Of a stretch of DNA of 64,000 bases, positions 22,811 through 34,984 are shown piece after piece (positions within the stretch are counted from its first letter, which is position 1; the number at the start of each line of letters is the position of its first letter). The notes below the pieces were generated by a model. That model saw nothing but the letters and a program-made list of their open reading frames with translations, was not told where the DNA came from and did no database searches. The position numbers and the translations under genes were made by a program. Origin of the DNA: Siphonodentalium dalli (Eukaryota > Mollusca > Scaphopoda > Gadilida > Siphonodentaliidae); the NCBI GenBank assembly GCA_032622095.1, contig CP136062.1:229168578-229232577 (forward strand). Reading direction: 5' to 3'.

Positions 22811-23370
22811 CAAGTTAACCCTTTATACACCAAAGCATCATTGCTGAGTTGTTATCCCATATGAAATGTTCAGATAATAAGTTTAACACTTTCTGTACTA
22901 AAGCATAATTGATAAGCAGTTAGCCCATAGGAAATGTTCAGATAATAAGTTTAACCCTTTCTACACTAAAGCATAATTGATGAGTAGTTATCCCATATGA
23001 AATGTTCAGATACTAAATTTAACACTTTCTGTACTAAAGCATAATTGATAAGCAGTTTGCCCATAGGAAATGTTCAGATAATAAGTTTAACCCTTTATGT
23101 ACTAAAGCATAATTAACGAGTAGTTATCCCATAGCAAATGTTCTGATAATAAGTTTAACCCTTTCTATACTAAAACATCATTGACGAGTAGTTAAACCAT
23201 AGGAATTGTTCAGATAATAAGTTTAACCCTTTCTAAACTAAAGCATCATTGACGAGTAGTTGAACCTTAGCAAATGCTCTGATAATAAGTTCAACAAACG
23301 ACCTATGGATTAACCCTTCCTATAATAAAGCATCATTGGTGAGTAGTTATCTGTTTATAAATGTTCAAAT
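22811..23370. repeat. Minisatellite, about 69-bp unit, block 2
   Basis: About eight units of the family at 21765-22085. The last units toward 23370 are increasingly diverged. Confidence 0.85.
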
Positions 23371-23499
23371 AGGGTCCTTCTGCACTTTACCTCCAAATCA
23401 ATAATAAACAGTTCCGATGCACACATTTTACTGGTAGAATACATTTAGTATAGACATGGTTAATTCAGAATAAGATAAAAGACATTTAGAGTGATATAT

Positions 23500-24699
23500 T
23501 CTACTATATATTTTGAGACTTCCGTATATGTGTGTATATCCTTTATAGACTCGAAAACAGCTCGACCAATTGAGCCCAAACTTGCTATCTAAGGGTAAAA
23601 AACCACGAGAAGTGCCATCGCACCGCTTCTGAGAACATCCGAGCACTCCTTCGCCCTTCGCCCTGCCACCGTCGTTGGAATTGATGGGTTAACGATTAAG
23701 AAGCGTTCGTATCTGCGGTGTCGTTGTCAAAGAGCGTTTATATACACGAGTATAAATACGGCTCAATCGACCGTCTCGGAAACTGGGTATATCGAGACGA
23801 AATTTCCTACTTAGGGCTTCCAAAGGACGGGGGGAGATTTTCGTCGGGTCAGTTTGTCCACCTGAGGTGACCTTGAAACGGGTACCCACAAATGACAGCA
23901 TGACCTTGGGCGATATCTCGGTCGTCAGCGGTGACATCGACGTGAGATTTGTTATGTATGGTCAACTCGGGACGGGGAATATGACCTTGAAACGGGTACC
24001 CGCAAATGATAGCATGCTTGTCGGCGTGTCTGTACGGGGTTACCTTGAAAAACAATGTTCGCGATGGACTCGAAAACGACAGAACCGATTTCGATATAAC
24101 TTGGTATGTGGGGGTACTTTCGTCCGTGGAGTGGCATGGGCCTGTTAATTTGGCCGTGCGACGGGACCTTGACCTTGAAATCGGGTCATTTCAAGGTCAA
24201 ACGCCCGAATATCACGGGATTTCGATGAAACTTGGTATGGGGGTGCTTTAGGCCGGGGAGTGGCATAGGCCTATTAATTTGCCCGTGCGACGTGACCTTA
24301 ACATCGACATTGGGTCATTTCAAGGTAAAACGCCCGAATATCACGGGATTTCGATGAAAATTAGTGTCTAGGGATACTTCCGTATGGGAAGCCTCATAAG
24401 CCTATTCATTTGCCCGCGCGACGTGACCTTGACCTTGAAATCGGGTCAATTCAAGGTCAAATCGCGAATTTTGATGGGATTTCCACGAAATTTGATACTT
24501 TTGTCCAATCGTGAACCCGACCCGACCTTGACCTTCAAAATCATCAAAACCGGATGGATTTCGACAGGTTGTCTTGGACGGGTCAAATCGTGACCCGACC
24601 TGACCTTGACCTTCAAAATGGACAATTCAAGGTCAAATCGCGCAAATCGCCGAAAAGCAGAGGGGAAACAGCCCGGACGAAGTCGGGTCCACCTGCTAG
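23500..24699 (+). mobile_element. Helitron-like non-autonomous element (C)
   Basis: It starts TCTACTATATATTTTGAGAC and ends in CTAG at 24696-24699 followed by T, with the same terminal hairpin (CCCGGACGAAGTCGGG) as element A. The base before TC is T rather than A, the one departure from the ideal site. Three direct repeats of about 130 bases begin GGATTTCGATGAAACTTGG near 24087, 24219 and 24349. They carry GACCTTGACCTTGAAA and its complement, hence many exact TCAAGGTCA words. There is no helicase ORF. A TA run (24700-24722) follows. Confidence 0.7.
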
Positions 24700-24722
24700 T
24701 ATATATATATATATATATATAT

Positions 24723-26340
24723 AGCAATTTCAAAGAGGCAACAATTCAGCAAGATTATGCCACGAATCTCCATTCTGGCTAACGCCCCTTGAGATCATAT
24801 TCCACCAGTACAAACCCTGGGAACTGTTTGATGTTCTGACCAGTTCTACGGGGAACTTTATAACATTGAACAAACAAGGCAAGGAATCTATTTATTTGTT
24901 AATACTTCTTCCTTACTTGTTTATGAGCTGATATCTCAATAAATATTGAATTATTTACCCAGGAGAAATTCCATAATTGTAAGCACGCAAAGCAAAATCG
25001 CACACAAATCACTTAAATCGTATACTTTCGAGTAATAACAAAGAGATATATTCCCCACGTATTTTTTCAACTGTATAAGGTTCCTTATCAAAACTACAAA
25101 ACGTTCCCATGTTTTGTACTGGTGGAATATTATGATACCTGCGGGCGTCAGCCTGAGTAAAGATGGGTTATAATATTTACATAGCCTGTTCGCAATACAC
25201 TAAATCCTGTTTCGTCATTGGTCAACTGCCAATGGGGTCACCCGGATTACATCCCAATAATGCAGAGATCTCTCGAGTGTATCACGAACAGAAAGTTCCA
25301 AATTGTTGACCTAGACATAATCACTAAAAGTGCGGTCAAGGTTTCAAGGTTCAGTCGAATTGCTTCTGAAGCCAGTTATTTATATCGATCACGTTATCGT
25401 AGCTAAGAGTTTGAAAATATTATATCGGGCTGACTTAATGTACTGTGTGGGCTGGTCTCATATTTTCGGCCATTTTGTGAAAATAAACAAGAATACGCTC
25501 AACTTTTTATGGAAATCAATTTTCAAAAGCTATATAAATATAAGAAATGAATGCAGTGTGTGTACTATTGTGGGCGATGTCGTCGTTGGTGTACATTTAG
25601 TGTAATTCATTTCTTAAATATAGCACAGCGACCAATGCGGAAATAAAACTCTATGTTTTTATATGTCCAAAGCAGAACAAGTTGAAACCAACATTATTTA
25701 AGAACTATATGGTTCACGAAAATGGAAATACAAAATAATTGAATCGCTGGTGGCTATGGTCAAAACTATGGGGAGGGGTAGTAAAACCCAATATTCGTAA
25801 ACCATTCACATTCTTTCTACACATGACGTTCATATACCTACTGCATCATATTAACTAAATATGTTGTTACTATTGTTACATCCGTTGAAAAAAACTTCCA
25901 TAAAAAAGAGCGATTTTTCATAAATACAACTGCATTTTTCGGCTCCAAAATGGCAGGTAAATCCCAATTTTGTTTAACCAACACGTTTTCCCTTTCAAAT
26001 AAAGATATGGTGTGGTGTAGTAATTTTATCACAAAAAAAACTGTTGATAAAAAATTTAGGACTATCCACGTGATTCGATTTACCAAAACGCGGATTTCTG
26101 TAAAAAGTTACTGGTGGGTATCATTCATCGTTGAGTTGACAATAGCCGCTAGCGATGCTATTATTTACTCTCATGTATCATTCATCGTTGACCATAGCCG
26201 CTAGCGATGCCATTATTTGTTCACTGTCGTTTTCGTGAACAAAATATATATTGTCTTAAAAAAATTCTGGTTTCAACCTGTTCTACTGTGGGTATGGGTT
26301 TATGGTTTAGCCACTACACTATATTGTATACTTACGTCTT
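24723..26340. other. Non-coding stretch
   Basis: No gene is supported. A 40-base direct repeat (TATCATTCATCGTTGA and ATAGCCGCTAGCGATGC) occurs at about 26120-26215. Confidence 0.4.
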
Positions 26341-26527
26341 CCTCGCTCTGTGGGTATGGGTTTTAGCGTTTCCTCGCTCTGTGGGTAGCGGTTTTAGCGT
26401 TTCCTCGCTCTGTGGGTAGGGGTTTTAGTGGTTCAGCGCTCTGTGGGTAAAGGACTTAGCGTTTCCTCGCTCTGTTGGTAGGGCTTTTAGCGTTGCCTCG
26501 CTCTATTGGTAGGCTTTTTAGCGTTTA
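26341..26527. repeat. Minisatellite, 31-bp unit
   Basis: About six units of CCTCGCTCTGTGGGTA and GGGTTTTAGCGTTT. The array lies immediately downstream, on the minus strand, of the candidate small exon at 26556-26591. Confidence 0.9.
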
Positions 26528-26555
26528 GCCGTTGTATTATATACTGTCGACTTAC

Positions 26556-26591
26556 CTCTTCTTCGCTCTCTGGACTTCCTTCATCTGTGTC
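26556..26591 (-). CDS. Candidate 36-base acidic exon
   Basis: On the minus strand, an acceptor (AATTATTCACAG) is followed by 36 bases and a strong donor (GTAAGT). One frame reads DTDEGSPESEEE. It lies upstream of the copy A exons on the same strand. The only frame that would feed directly into the exon at 21223-21400 contains a stop, so it is not spliced directly to that exon. This is a weak prediction that rests on splice signals alone. Confidence 0.3.
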
Positions 26592-26896
26592 CTGTGAATA
26601 ATTAATAATCCATTGTTTTGTCTTGTTCACACAAGCTTTGCAGATAAATAAGTTTTTTGTGTGAGTAATGTCTATGCAGTTAATATAAGAGATATCTGAG
26701 CTTGCTTGCTATCAAACCCTTCTATAAATGGGTCCGATCTAATAATTATCTGGTCGATAAAAAGTGCGGATGGTGTCATAATAATTCACATACCACACCC
26801 TGAAAGTGCTGCCAGAGTAATTCGAGCAAAATATAATGCATTTTGGTATCTTGGTGTCATCCTGACATCCACCCGTGATAATATGAGCCAGAATAA

Positions 26897-27228
26897 CAAG
26901 CCTGAGTTTAGTGTGCCTTAGTTTAGTGTGCCTGTTATTAACAGAATGAGGTCCCCAGATGGCAAATTTAGTGATGCTATCCCGCACAGCTGGCTAGCTT
27001 CACCAAATTCACCGTCTGGGGACTCATTCTGCATGGCCTCGTCTGCTATAGGGGACATAGACTCAGGTCGGAGTTCCCAAATGGTAAATATCGTGATGTA
27101 CATCCATTTGGGAACTTAAGCCTAAGCAAATGGGGTTCCCAGAGGGTAAATTTAATTATGCTAGCTCGCTAAATTCACCCTCTGGGAACCTCATTCTGCA
27201 AATAACAGGCACATTAAACTCAGGCTTG
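26897..27228. mobile_element. Snapback MITE with internal hairpins
   Basis: The outer inverted repeat is CAAGCCTGAGTTTA against its complement at 27215-27228, continuing through GTGCCTGTTATT. Inside, two or three blocks of CCCAGA(T/G)GG(C/T)AAATTTA pair with their complements. The left TIR contains a 14-base internal duplication (TTTAGTGTGCCT twice). There is no ORF. Confidence 0.75.
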
Positions 27229-27439
27229 CAGAATAACCACTGATGATAGATCATCTCAGTTCCGTTTGACGGTTCTCCCTATTCCTTTCAAAAACATGGC
27301 CATAATCACAAAACAGGATTCCCGAAAAATTCCATACTGCATCCTTTAAACTCAATTTGCCATGCATCATAAGGTACTGGACGCCCATAATATATACTTA
27401 GTTATCAGTTGATTGACTAACATGTTTAATAACTAATAA

Positions 27440-27625
27440 CAAAGTAAGTAACAATCTGCTACTTGTTTTCGGAACAGCATATATATATAGTTCAGGATAT
27501 ATGTGAAAAATCTACTTTTAACTAAATTTGGTTGCCATTTAGCCATCTTGAGACATTTGGCCTATAAACACCCCAGTGTGACACAATCAAGACAAATCAA
27601 AGTAATAAACACCTTTGATACCAAA
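27440..27625 (-). repeat. Dispersed repeat, copy 2
   Basis: Inverted, diverged copy of 17440-17660. Confidence 0.6.
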
Positions 27626-28559
27626 TATAGTTCCACAACTTGAAAAGTGAAATTTTGCCGATTATTATGCCAAATTTATGAAAGAAAAATCCCATAATAT
27701 TAGTGGTGACAATAGTAGAAATTAACCTATTGAGGTGCATAAGAAATGCCAGAATCCAATGTATAGAAGGTATATTGGCCCATAATTTGCCCGTCATATT
27801 GCCGGCCACTATAAGCCAGATTGATAATGTTGGCTTCATTGAATGGCAATATTTATTAGTAAGGGTTTGCCTCACTTACATTTCACAGATCTGCTCATTT
27901 CTTTTTGAATATGATTAGAAACCCTATGGTTATTTTTGGTGAACAATTATACCGCGTCCTAGATCCAAAGGAATATATGCATTGCTCCAATGATTAGTTA
28001 ACATGGAAAATACGAAATAAAGTCATGATTCTCAACCGGTTACAGACAACAAAAACTGATCCAGAAGATATTAATAGTAATATTTTCCGCTTGCCGCCAT
28101 TCTTGGACGGGGAGTTCCGATATTGAAATAAACAGGTGGCATTATGTCTTAGCTTCACACAAATAGATACATTTGACAAGATTATATCACTATAATTTGT
28201 ATCAAACGACGATCATGTTTGACGCCATCTTGTCTGGTGACCACATCACCACGTTTTGTCGTGTTAATATTGTTTATAAGTTGAGGTACATAATAAGGAA
28301 GTAAATGTTTGTGGTGGAGTTAAGTTTTGTGTGGAGTATGGGTACTATATCAACTATGGGTGGGTTGACCAGTGGTAACACATCAGCTTCCGGATTAAAT
28401 ATTTCTCACTTACGAGGTCTGACATCTTCTAGGGTTTCTCGTCCGTATAGGTCCTGGAATAAATTCGTCATAAATATAATTAGATGCCAGTCCACCGTCA
28501 ATGGCAACGCTCTCAAACGGGACGATAGGTATTCGACTATACACTCATAAATATGTATA
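27626..28559. other. Non-coding stretch
   Basis: No gene or clear repeat is recognised. Confidence 0.4.
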
Positions 28560-28845
28560 CATTCTACCAAATATGTTTTGAAATGACCCGTTTTCAAGGT
28601 CAAGGTCACGTCGCACGGACAAATTAATAGGTTTATGCCACTCCCCGGCCGAAGATACCCACACATACCAAGTTTCATTGAAATCCCGTGATATTCGGGC
28701 GTTTGACCTTGAAGTTACCCGATTTCAAGGTCAGGTCACGTCACACATGCAAATTAATAGGCCCATGCCACCCCCCGGCCGAAAATACCCCCACATACCA
28801 AGTTTCATCGAAATCGGCTGGGCCGTTTTCGAGTTCATCGCGAAC
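28560..28845 (-). mobile_element. Helitron-like fragment (internal repeats only)
   Basis: Two repeats of about 130 bases match the internal repeats of the element at 23500-24699 in inverse orientation, with the CCGATTTCGATGAAACTTGG phrase and tandem TCAAGGTCA words near 28595. Neither the CTAG end nor the TC end is present. It runs into a CA microsatellite. Confidence 0.7.
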
Positions 28846-28880
28846 ACACACACACACACCCTCACACACACACACACACC
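28846..28880. repeat. (CA)n microsatellite
   Basis: About 35 bases of CA repeat with CCCTC interruptions, at the border of the Helitron-like fragment. A second, shorter CA run is at 29178-29194. Confidence 0.9.
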
Positions 28881-29216
28881 CTTGTTTGTATTACATACGT
28901 TGTGGGTACATTTCTTTAGAAATTCAAACAATACCGTAGTTGTGAGGACTCCCGTTATTTCGTAAATATATCCAAACTCGGAGGGTACCTTTAACGAAAT
29001 AACGGCAATCTTTGTAACGCATGCGTAGTATCATTTCCGCCTAGTGCGGACGAAAAAATATCCAAAATTTCAAAAAATAAAAAAGTTCGTCGGCTTAAGG
29101 GAAAAAATTGTTAACATTGTGAGGACATTGTTTTACTATATGAATGTCTTCACAGAGTTGGGTTTACACACTCACCCTCACACACACACACACAGATCTT
29201 CCAAAATATATAATAG

Positions 29217-29681
29217 ATGTGACCCGCCATATCAAATCCAGTCGTAAGTCGGGATTTTTTTTACCCTGTGCCAATGCATTCTCTTATATATGCGAGTCGA
29301 CCATAGGTCGCCTCGCATATATAAGATAATGCATTGGCCTAACAATTTTTTACAATTTTAATAATTTTTTCTTGTATTCTTTAAGAATTTTATAATTTCA
29401 CCCATACAGAGCCCCAGACAAACATGAGCAGACGACACTCTTCTATATGCTTCTATATATGTGTGGGGATCCCTGCAGGGTACTGGATTTTTTTTTTTTT
29501 TTTATGTCCTAAAAATTGTAAGAAACATTTATTTAAAAAAAATGATAAAAAAAATGTTAGGCCAATGCATTCTCTTACATATGCGAGGCGACCTATGGTC
29601 GACTCGCATATATAAGAGAATGCATTGGCACAGGGTAAAAAAATCCCGACTTACGACTAGATTTGATATGGCGGGTCACAT
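29217..29681. mobile_element. Nested hairpin MITE, copy 3 (most complete)
   Basis: The outer inverted repeat starts ATGTGACCCGCCATATCAAA, runs through AGTCGTAAGTCGGGATTTTT, then into the CCCTGTGCCAATGCATTC hairpin. The right side mirrors all of it, so the TIR is over 120 bases and contains a complete hairpin within each arm. The centre (29340-29560) is AT-rich and non-coding. The copy at 2847-3064 has only the inner part of this structure. Confidence 0.85.
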
Positions 29682-31158
29682 ATATGTGAGTAACAATAAG
29701 GCGCGACTAACATTATCATACATTTAAAGGGGTATTTTACTATATTGTCTGCTTTGTATAAAGGTAACCAGATTTCCATTATTTGCACGAAGTAATGTTG
29801 CAATTGACATATACTGCAAGTGTTGAACGCAGCATATATATTTGTGTACAGTTTTCAGGCAAATGTGTCATATAGATGTTATATTATATTATATTATGGT
29901 CCTCGATACTCTTTATGTATTCTATAGTCAGTGGGTGGATTGCGTTCATGCCCCTTATCAACATAACTTTCTACACGATGTGTGCTCCGCGTTGGCCAAT
30001 CCACTATCCGTCAATTAATTTGATTTCGTCTTGTACACTGTACATGAAAAGTACATTTAAGAGGTCAAATCATAATTTCGTTTTTGTCTCTTCCGGTACC
30101 ATGCAAGAACTGTGCAATAATTATACAACCAAATAATTTAATGTCTTGACTCTATGGGAGCGAGCTTCATTTGTGTCATAATAATTAACATCAGTTTTTG
30201 AATTACATGATATATCACCATACCCCCATATATTACACTCGATATACAACAGAATGGGATCTGTCTGTATGTCCCGTCCCTCTGTCTGTCCTGATTCTTC
30301 TCTCAGATTTTCAACGAAATGTGGTGTGGTAACTCGAGTTACCATGGCGGATGTTATAACGGCGTTAGTTTTTCTTCCAAAGTATGGATTAAAAAAACTT
30401 TAAGTAAAAAAATATGTGTGTTAAGGTTGGCAAGGAGCTCTCTAAACACAAAAAAATATATTTATTTTCGTTTTGTTTTTTAGAAATCAACAAACATATT
30501 TTTATAGAGTGGTATACGGTCGAATGTTAAATATATTTCATGGCATAACAGTATATAAAATGAGCTTATGAATTCCAACTCATTGATGACTCTTAAAGTT
30601 GTCACATTGTCATTTTGTTCAGCATTCCATCCCATTCCGCAGTTTGTCATGCCCCCCCCCAAATAACTACGGTCCGCTTCCGTTAACTCTGTTCTCACCA
30701 TTTTGAAACTAAATTTTAGCTCACAGTAAGTGCAACTAATATTCAGACTCTAAAAATAACTAAACCACGTAAGGACAATTTGGAGAGAACCGTTCTAGGC
30801 TATGTATGTATTAGGTTACATGACATGAACCTATACGTCACCAATGAAGTATCTAACCCAAAGCGGGTTTGGTTTTAAATGTGTTTAAAAAATCTAAACG
30901 TTTATCTGATGGGATCAACAACTAATACGCTGCGGAAATTCACAATGCGCATTAAAAAATCAGTAATTGTTAAAAACTCATATTTAGAACCGAAATTAAT
31001 AAGTAAAATAGGTATCGACTGCATGCGTACCGTTTTTTAAAATCATGCACACGTCAACCATTTAAGAGGCGTTCGTCAAATTTACATAACCCCTTTAATT
31101 GGTAAGCACAATAATCCCTACAACAATTATCTAGCTCATCCACTGCATGAGTTCCAGA
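29682..31158. other. Non-coding stretch
   Basis: No gene is recognised. A short TTATA repeat occurs at 29878-29896 and a C9 run near 30652-30660. Confidence 0.4.
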
Positions 31159-31246
31159 TAGCAGCTACCAGAACACCCGAACCTAGCAGCTACCAGAACA
31201 CCCGAACCGACGGTTAGCAGCTACCAGAACACCCGAACCGACGGTT
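31159..31246. repeat. Tandem repeat, about 31-bp unit, three copies
   Basis: Three units of TAGCAGCTACCAGAACACCC followed by GAACCGACGGT. Confidence 0.9.
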
Positions 31247-31270
31247 TAGAGATTACATTATAGTGACGTA

Positions 31271-31435
31271 TGTTCCGTGGTCTGTGTAAAATTACTTACC
31301 TCTTGTCCTGTGTGTACTCCCGGTATGTTCCGAGGTCTGTGTAAAATTACCTACCTCTTGTCCTGTGTGTACTCCCGGTATGTTCCGAGGTCTGTGTTAT
31401 ATTCCTTACCTCTTGTCCTGTGTGTACTCCCGGTT
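31271..31435 (-). repeat. Tandem 55-bp repeat carrying a splice-site pair
   Basis: Three 55-base units. On the minus strand each unit contains ACACAG, 37 bases ending ACACAGGACAAGAG, and GTAAGT or GTAGGT, i.e. an acceptor-like and a donor-like signal. The spacers of 18 bases are far too short to be introns. The picture is better explained as triplication across an exon/intron border, giving alternative donors, or as chance. Confidence 0.6.
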
Positions 31436-34121
31436 ATCGTGCTGCTGATGAAGGTCCCCCGTCGATGTTCCATGTGGTGTAAACGATGCACTCGAAATTT
31501 GTAACGCATAATTAATTTAGGCCATGTTAATCGAATTATTCGGATCGTCCCTTTAAAGACACGGATGGCCTTGATTGAATGTTATAATTTAGAAATAAAT
31601 TTTACCAAATTATGTTATTTATCTCAAGAATATACTAATAGTATAGTACATTGATAGTATGAATACGATATTATCCATAAAACACACTTGTGCGAGCCGA
31701 ACGTTTATTTATATTCATTACTTAAAGAGTGTGCGATATGCAAAACACTCAACACCGTTGTGACTGTTTTTGTTTAGTGTTTCTTTTTTGGGAGATTGAT
31801 TCACGGTGAACCATTCAAGACCGAAATATTGAGTGGCGAAGACTAGCGAGGTCTATGACGATATGTGGTACATGATACAGTTTTCACCGAGGTTCACTTA
31901 GTTTGATCTCCTCGGTGTTGAGTGTTTGGCTTGTCGCACATTCTTTCTTACTGTACTGTAACATAACATGCTGTTGTTTACTATAACACTGCGTATGATA
32001 TTCATGCGATGTTTATGATTGGTATAACTACAAAATAATTTAGCAGAGGGGTATGGTCCGGCGTACCAGTTAGCAGAGGGTGTGAATCCGGCGTACCAGA
32101 AAAGATCGTCACATCTCCAGTTATCATTGTATCAATAACCGTGTACATAGTTCAACCGTCTGGTCCAAATCAGTCCAAACAATGTTGTTCTTCAACCTCA
32201 CAATAATTGCAACAAAAAATCTGCAACCTATATCATTTAAATTGTGTCACTGTAGAATGACATGCGTACCCAGTGGGTGCGAATCCCATGTCGCGGTCCC
32301 AAAGCGCAATTGCTGTTATAAGATGAAAAGTAGATGTGCGTTCCCAGCGGGTGTGGATCCCATGTTGCGGCCCCAACGCGTCATTACTGTGCTGTAAGAT
32401 CAAAAGTAGATGTGCCCGGGAAACTAAGACTCAACTTATAGTGAGATAACACGAGTCTAATTAATTTTGATCAGTTTCTTAATGCAGCAGATTAAGAGCC
32501 ATTGAGTTTAGGTGAGGCCTTCACGGTTGGTAATTAAGCTCAATATATATCGTCACCATCGCATACCATTGCTGTTGACTGATGTTACAGTTATAGTAAA
32601 TGGTGTTGCTCACAATTGGACAATATGTGGATAATTACTTAGAAGATGGACATATAGGGAGAATAAAACACTAGATTGAATTCCTTTGGCATACTAATCG
32701 CATTGGGGACATTGTGACACATGTACTCATAACCGTAGCTGTAGGTGTGTTGACAAACTATTTCTACAGAAGGGGATTTACACTTTATAACGACGAAATG
32801 TAACAAATCGGATTAATTTGTATGAGTTTCTTGATACAATATTTATTGAGTACTATTCACATTCGTGGTTGGTGATCGAGCAAAATAGATACAAGAAAAA
32901 AATGTTCACTATCAAATGGCTGTCAAAATGGCCGCAACTCCAAATCATACCACGATCGTTGAAAGCAACATATTGGATAACTGTCGGGCCAAAAATGACA
33001 ATTTCGCGCATGCAACACACGAACTAATGTTTCGCCTCAGAGTGCATGGTAGTTACATAAATAAATACTACTTATATTTCCGGAATTGGCAACAGTCCCG
33101 GTGATAATAAACCATAAAAATATGTTGCAATGGTTATTATACTGTAACGAAACTCATATATTTTCAATAGGTTAGCACCGCATCTCACCAGATCAAAGAG
33201 ACTGTACATCGTAAATTGTATGTAAGGCAAATTTTCATGCTGGTACCAAACCGGTTTCTTAGACAATTTTCTTCAAGTTACTTCAATCACCACTTTACAA
33301 CTGGAATACGACACCACAGAATGCACACTATTAATGTTTTAGTTTTGTTTGAAAATATCTAACAATTACCACCCACGTAATCGTGCTAAATTTCAGGCGA
33401 TCATCGTTTAAGATGTTATTTCAACGTTAAACATTCACACAATATTGTTAGTTGTGGTTCTGTGGGCATCAGTTATAGTGTAACATTAGGGAGAAGGAGT
33501 AAACGCGGTGATGCGATTGAAGAAAACGTAGTACGTTTCGCGTAGATGTTGTGAATTCAACCAAATATAATTTCCAGGTATAAACACAATCTTTGCCACA
33601 GAGTATGTAGGCAGTGTTGGTCAAGTTTAGAATTTATTGAAGATAATATATGGTACTCCTTTGTGTATTAATAAATTTAGTTCATGGTATACCACCATGC
33701 ATTCTTGTGATATAAGCGAAATATTCGTGTTTTATCACTTGATATACCGTTTTCTATTTACATAATAAGTGTGATTATCACTAAATCCAGCATTCCGATT
33801 GGTCGGCGCCCACGTGACTAGTTGCTGTTATTTCTCGGTGAACGCGCAACAGCTCATAACTGCAACCCCACAATTACATCGACGCGTCATCAATGTCGGA
33901 AAGAAGAACGCGTAATGTTTTGGGCGCATTTGGACTCGCGCAGGATTGACTCAATAAATCATCGGGTTTCAATACAAAGAGCCTCGTTGTTCCTGTTAAC
34001 TTTTGCCAAGGGTGCTATGGGATATTATGGGATATTCTGGGCTGGTTTTTGTCACGATACACTTTTCGAATAAAATACATTTACAAAAGTGGCTTTTTCG
34101 CTAAATGTATATAAATATAAG
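31436..34121. other. Non-coding stretch with small duplications
   Basis: No gene is supported. Small tandem duplications are visible at 32040-32100 (GCAGAGGG and CCGGCGTACCAG twice) and 32260-32410 (GTAGATGTGCGTTCCCAG-type phrase, unit about 80 bases). Confidence 0.4.
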
Positions 34122-34273
34122 GATTAACTGTCATGTGGACTGTTTTTATGGAGATATAACCGTGAGGTAAGTGGTCATAACTTGTATGTAAAACCCTTCG
34201 GGTTTTACACCAGTTATGACCACTTACCTCACGGTTACATCTCCATAAAAAACAGTCCACAGGACAGTTAATC
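34122..34273. repeat. 152-base near-perfect hairpin
   Basis: GATTAACTGTC at the left pairs with GACAGTTAATC at the right. The arms of about 70 bases match apart from a few bulges and meet around ACCCTTCGGGT. There is no larger element around it. It could be a small snapback MITE or a hairpin-RNA locus. Confidence 0.85.
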
Positions 34274-34984
34274 ATTATATAACAGTTAATTTCAAACGGT
34301 TTTATGCTGTAGAGATCAAAATAAATTATGATCGGTCATATTCGTGAGACTGTTCTGAGCACCCATATGACTGCTCTATGAAAAATGTCGCATAGTCAAT
34401 ACATCCCCACTAAATCCCATTTAGCTGTTTAATTACACATATATTACACGATTCAAGATACGGATAAAACTGCGTTATTTTTCCGTTTCTGGACGCCCAA
34501 AAGTCAAGATTTAACCGTTTCATAAGACCCAGAATTCGCTTGTTCTCTCGTGAGATACATTAGAGAGAATTCGTACATCTCTAATCAAAATTTTCACTTA
34601 TACTCTGAAACCATTCTTCCTCGCATAAATCGAATATTTGTTTACTCATATAGGACTAGCTTTTCAATTTTGCACAAATATAAATTTAATTTTGGCGGCC
34701 ATGTTGGGAAAGATATTCTACAGATATGGTTTACGACTAACCATTGTTTGTGTATATTTCAATTTATTAAGAATTTGGCATTAATAAGACCGCAGAAATT
34801 CTGTATTTTCCGATAAATGCAGACATTATGGATGCCATCTTGTATCCTGAATTTTCCCATGAGCGGATTTTTGCGGATTTTGGATATGTTGTTCCTTGTG
34901 TTTTTACCTCGTCCAATGACTCCATAATCAGCTTGTATCAAATTTCTTCCGGGTTCAGTTGACATAAATTAACAGGACGTGACT
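34274..34984. other. Non-coding stretch
   Basis: AT-rich sequence in which I see no repeat or gene. Confidence 0.4.

Noticed and set aside
22558-22818. 86-codon plus-strand open frame between minisatellites
   Set aside because: Its end runs toward the 69-bp repeat, and the peptide has no recognisable feature.
33822-34073. 83-codon plus-strand open frame
   Set aside because: No motif, no splice support, and flanking sequence looks like ordinary non-coding DNA.
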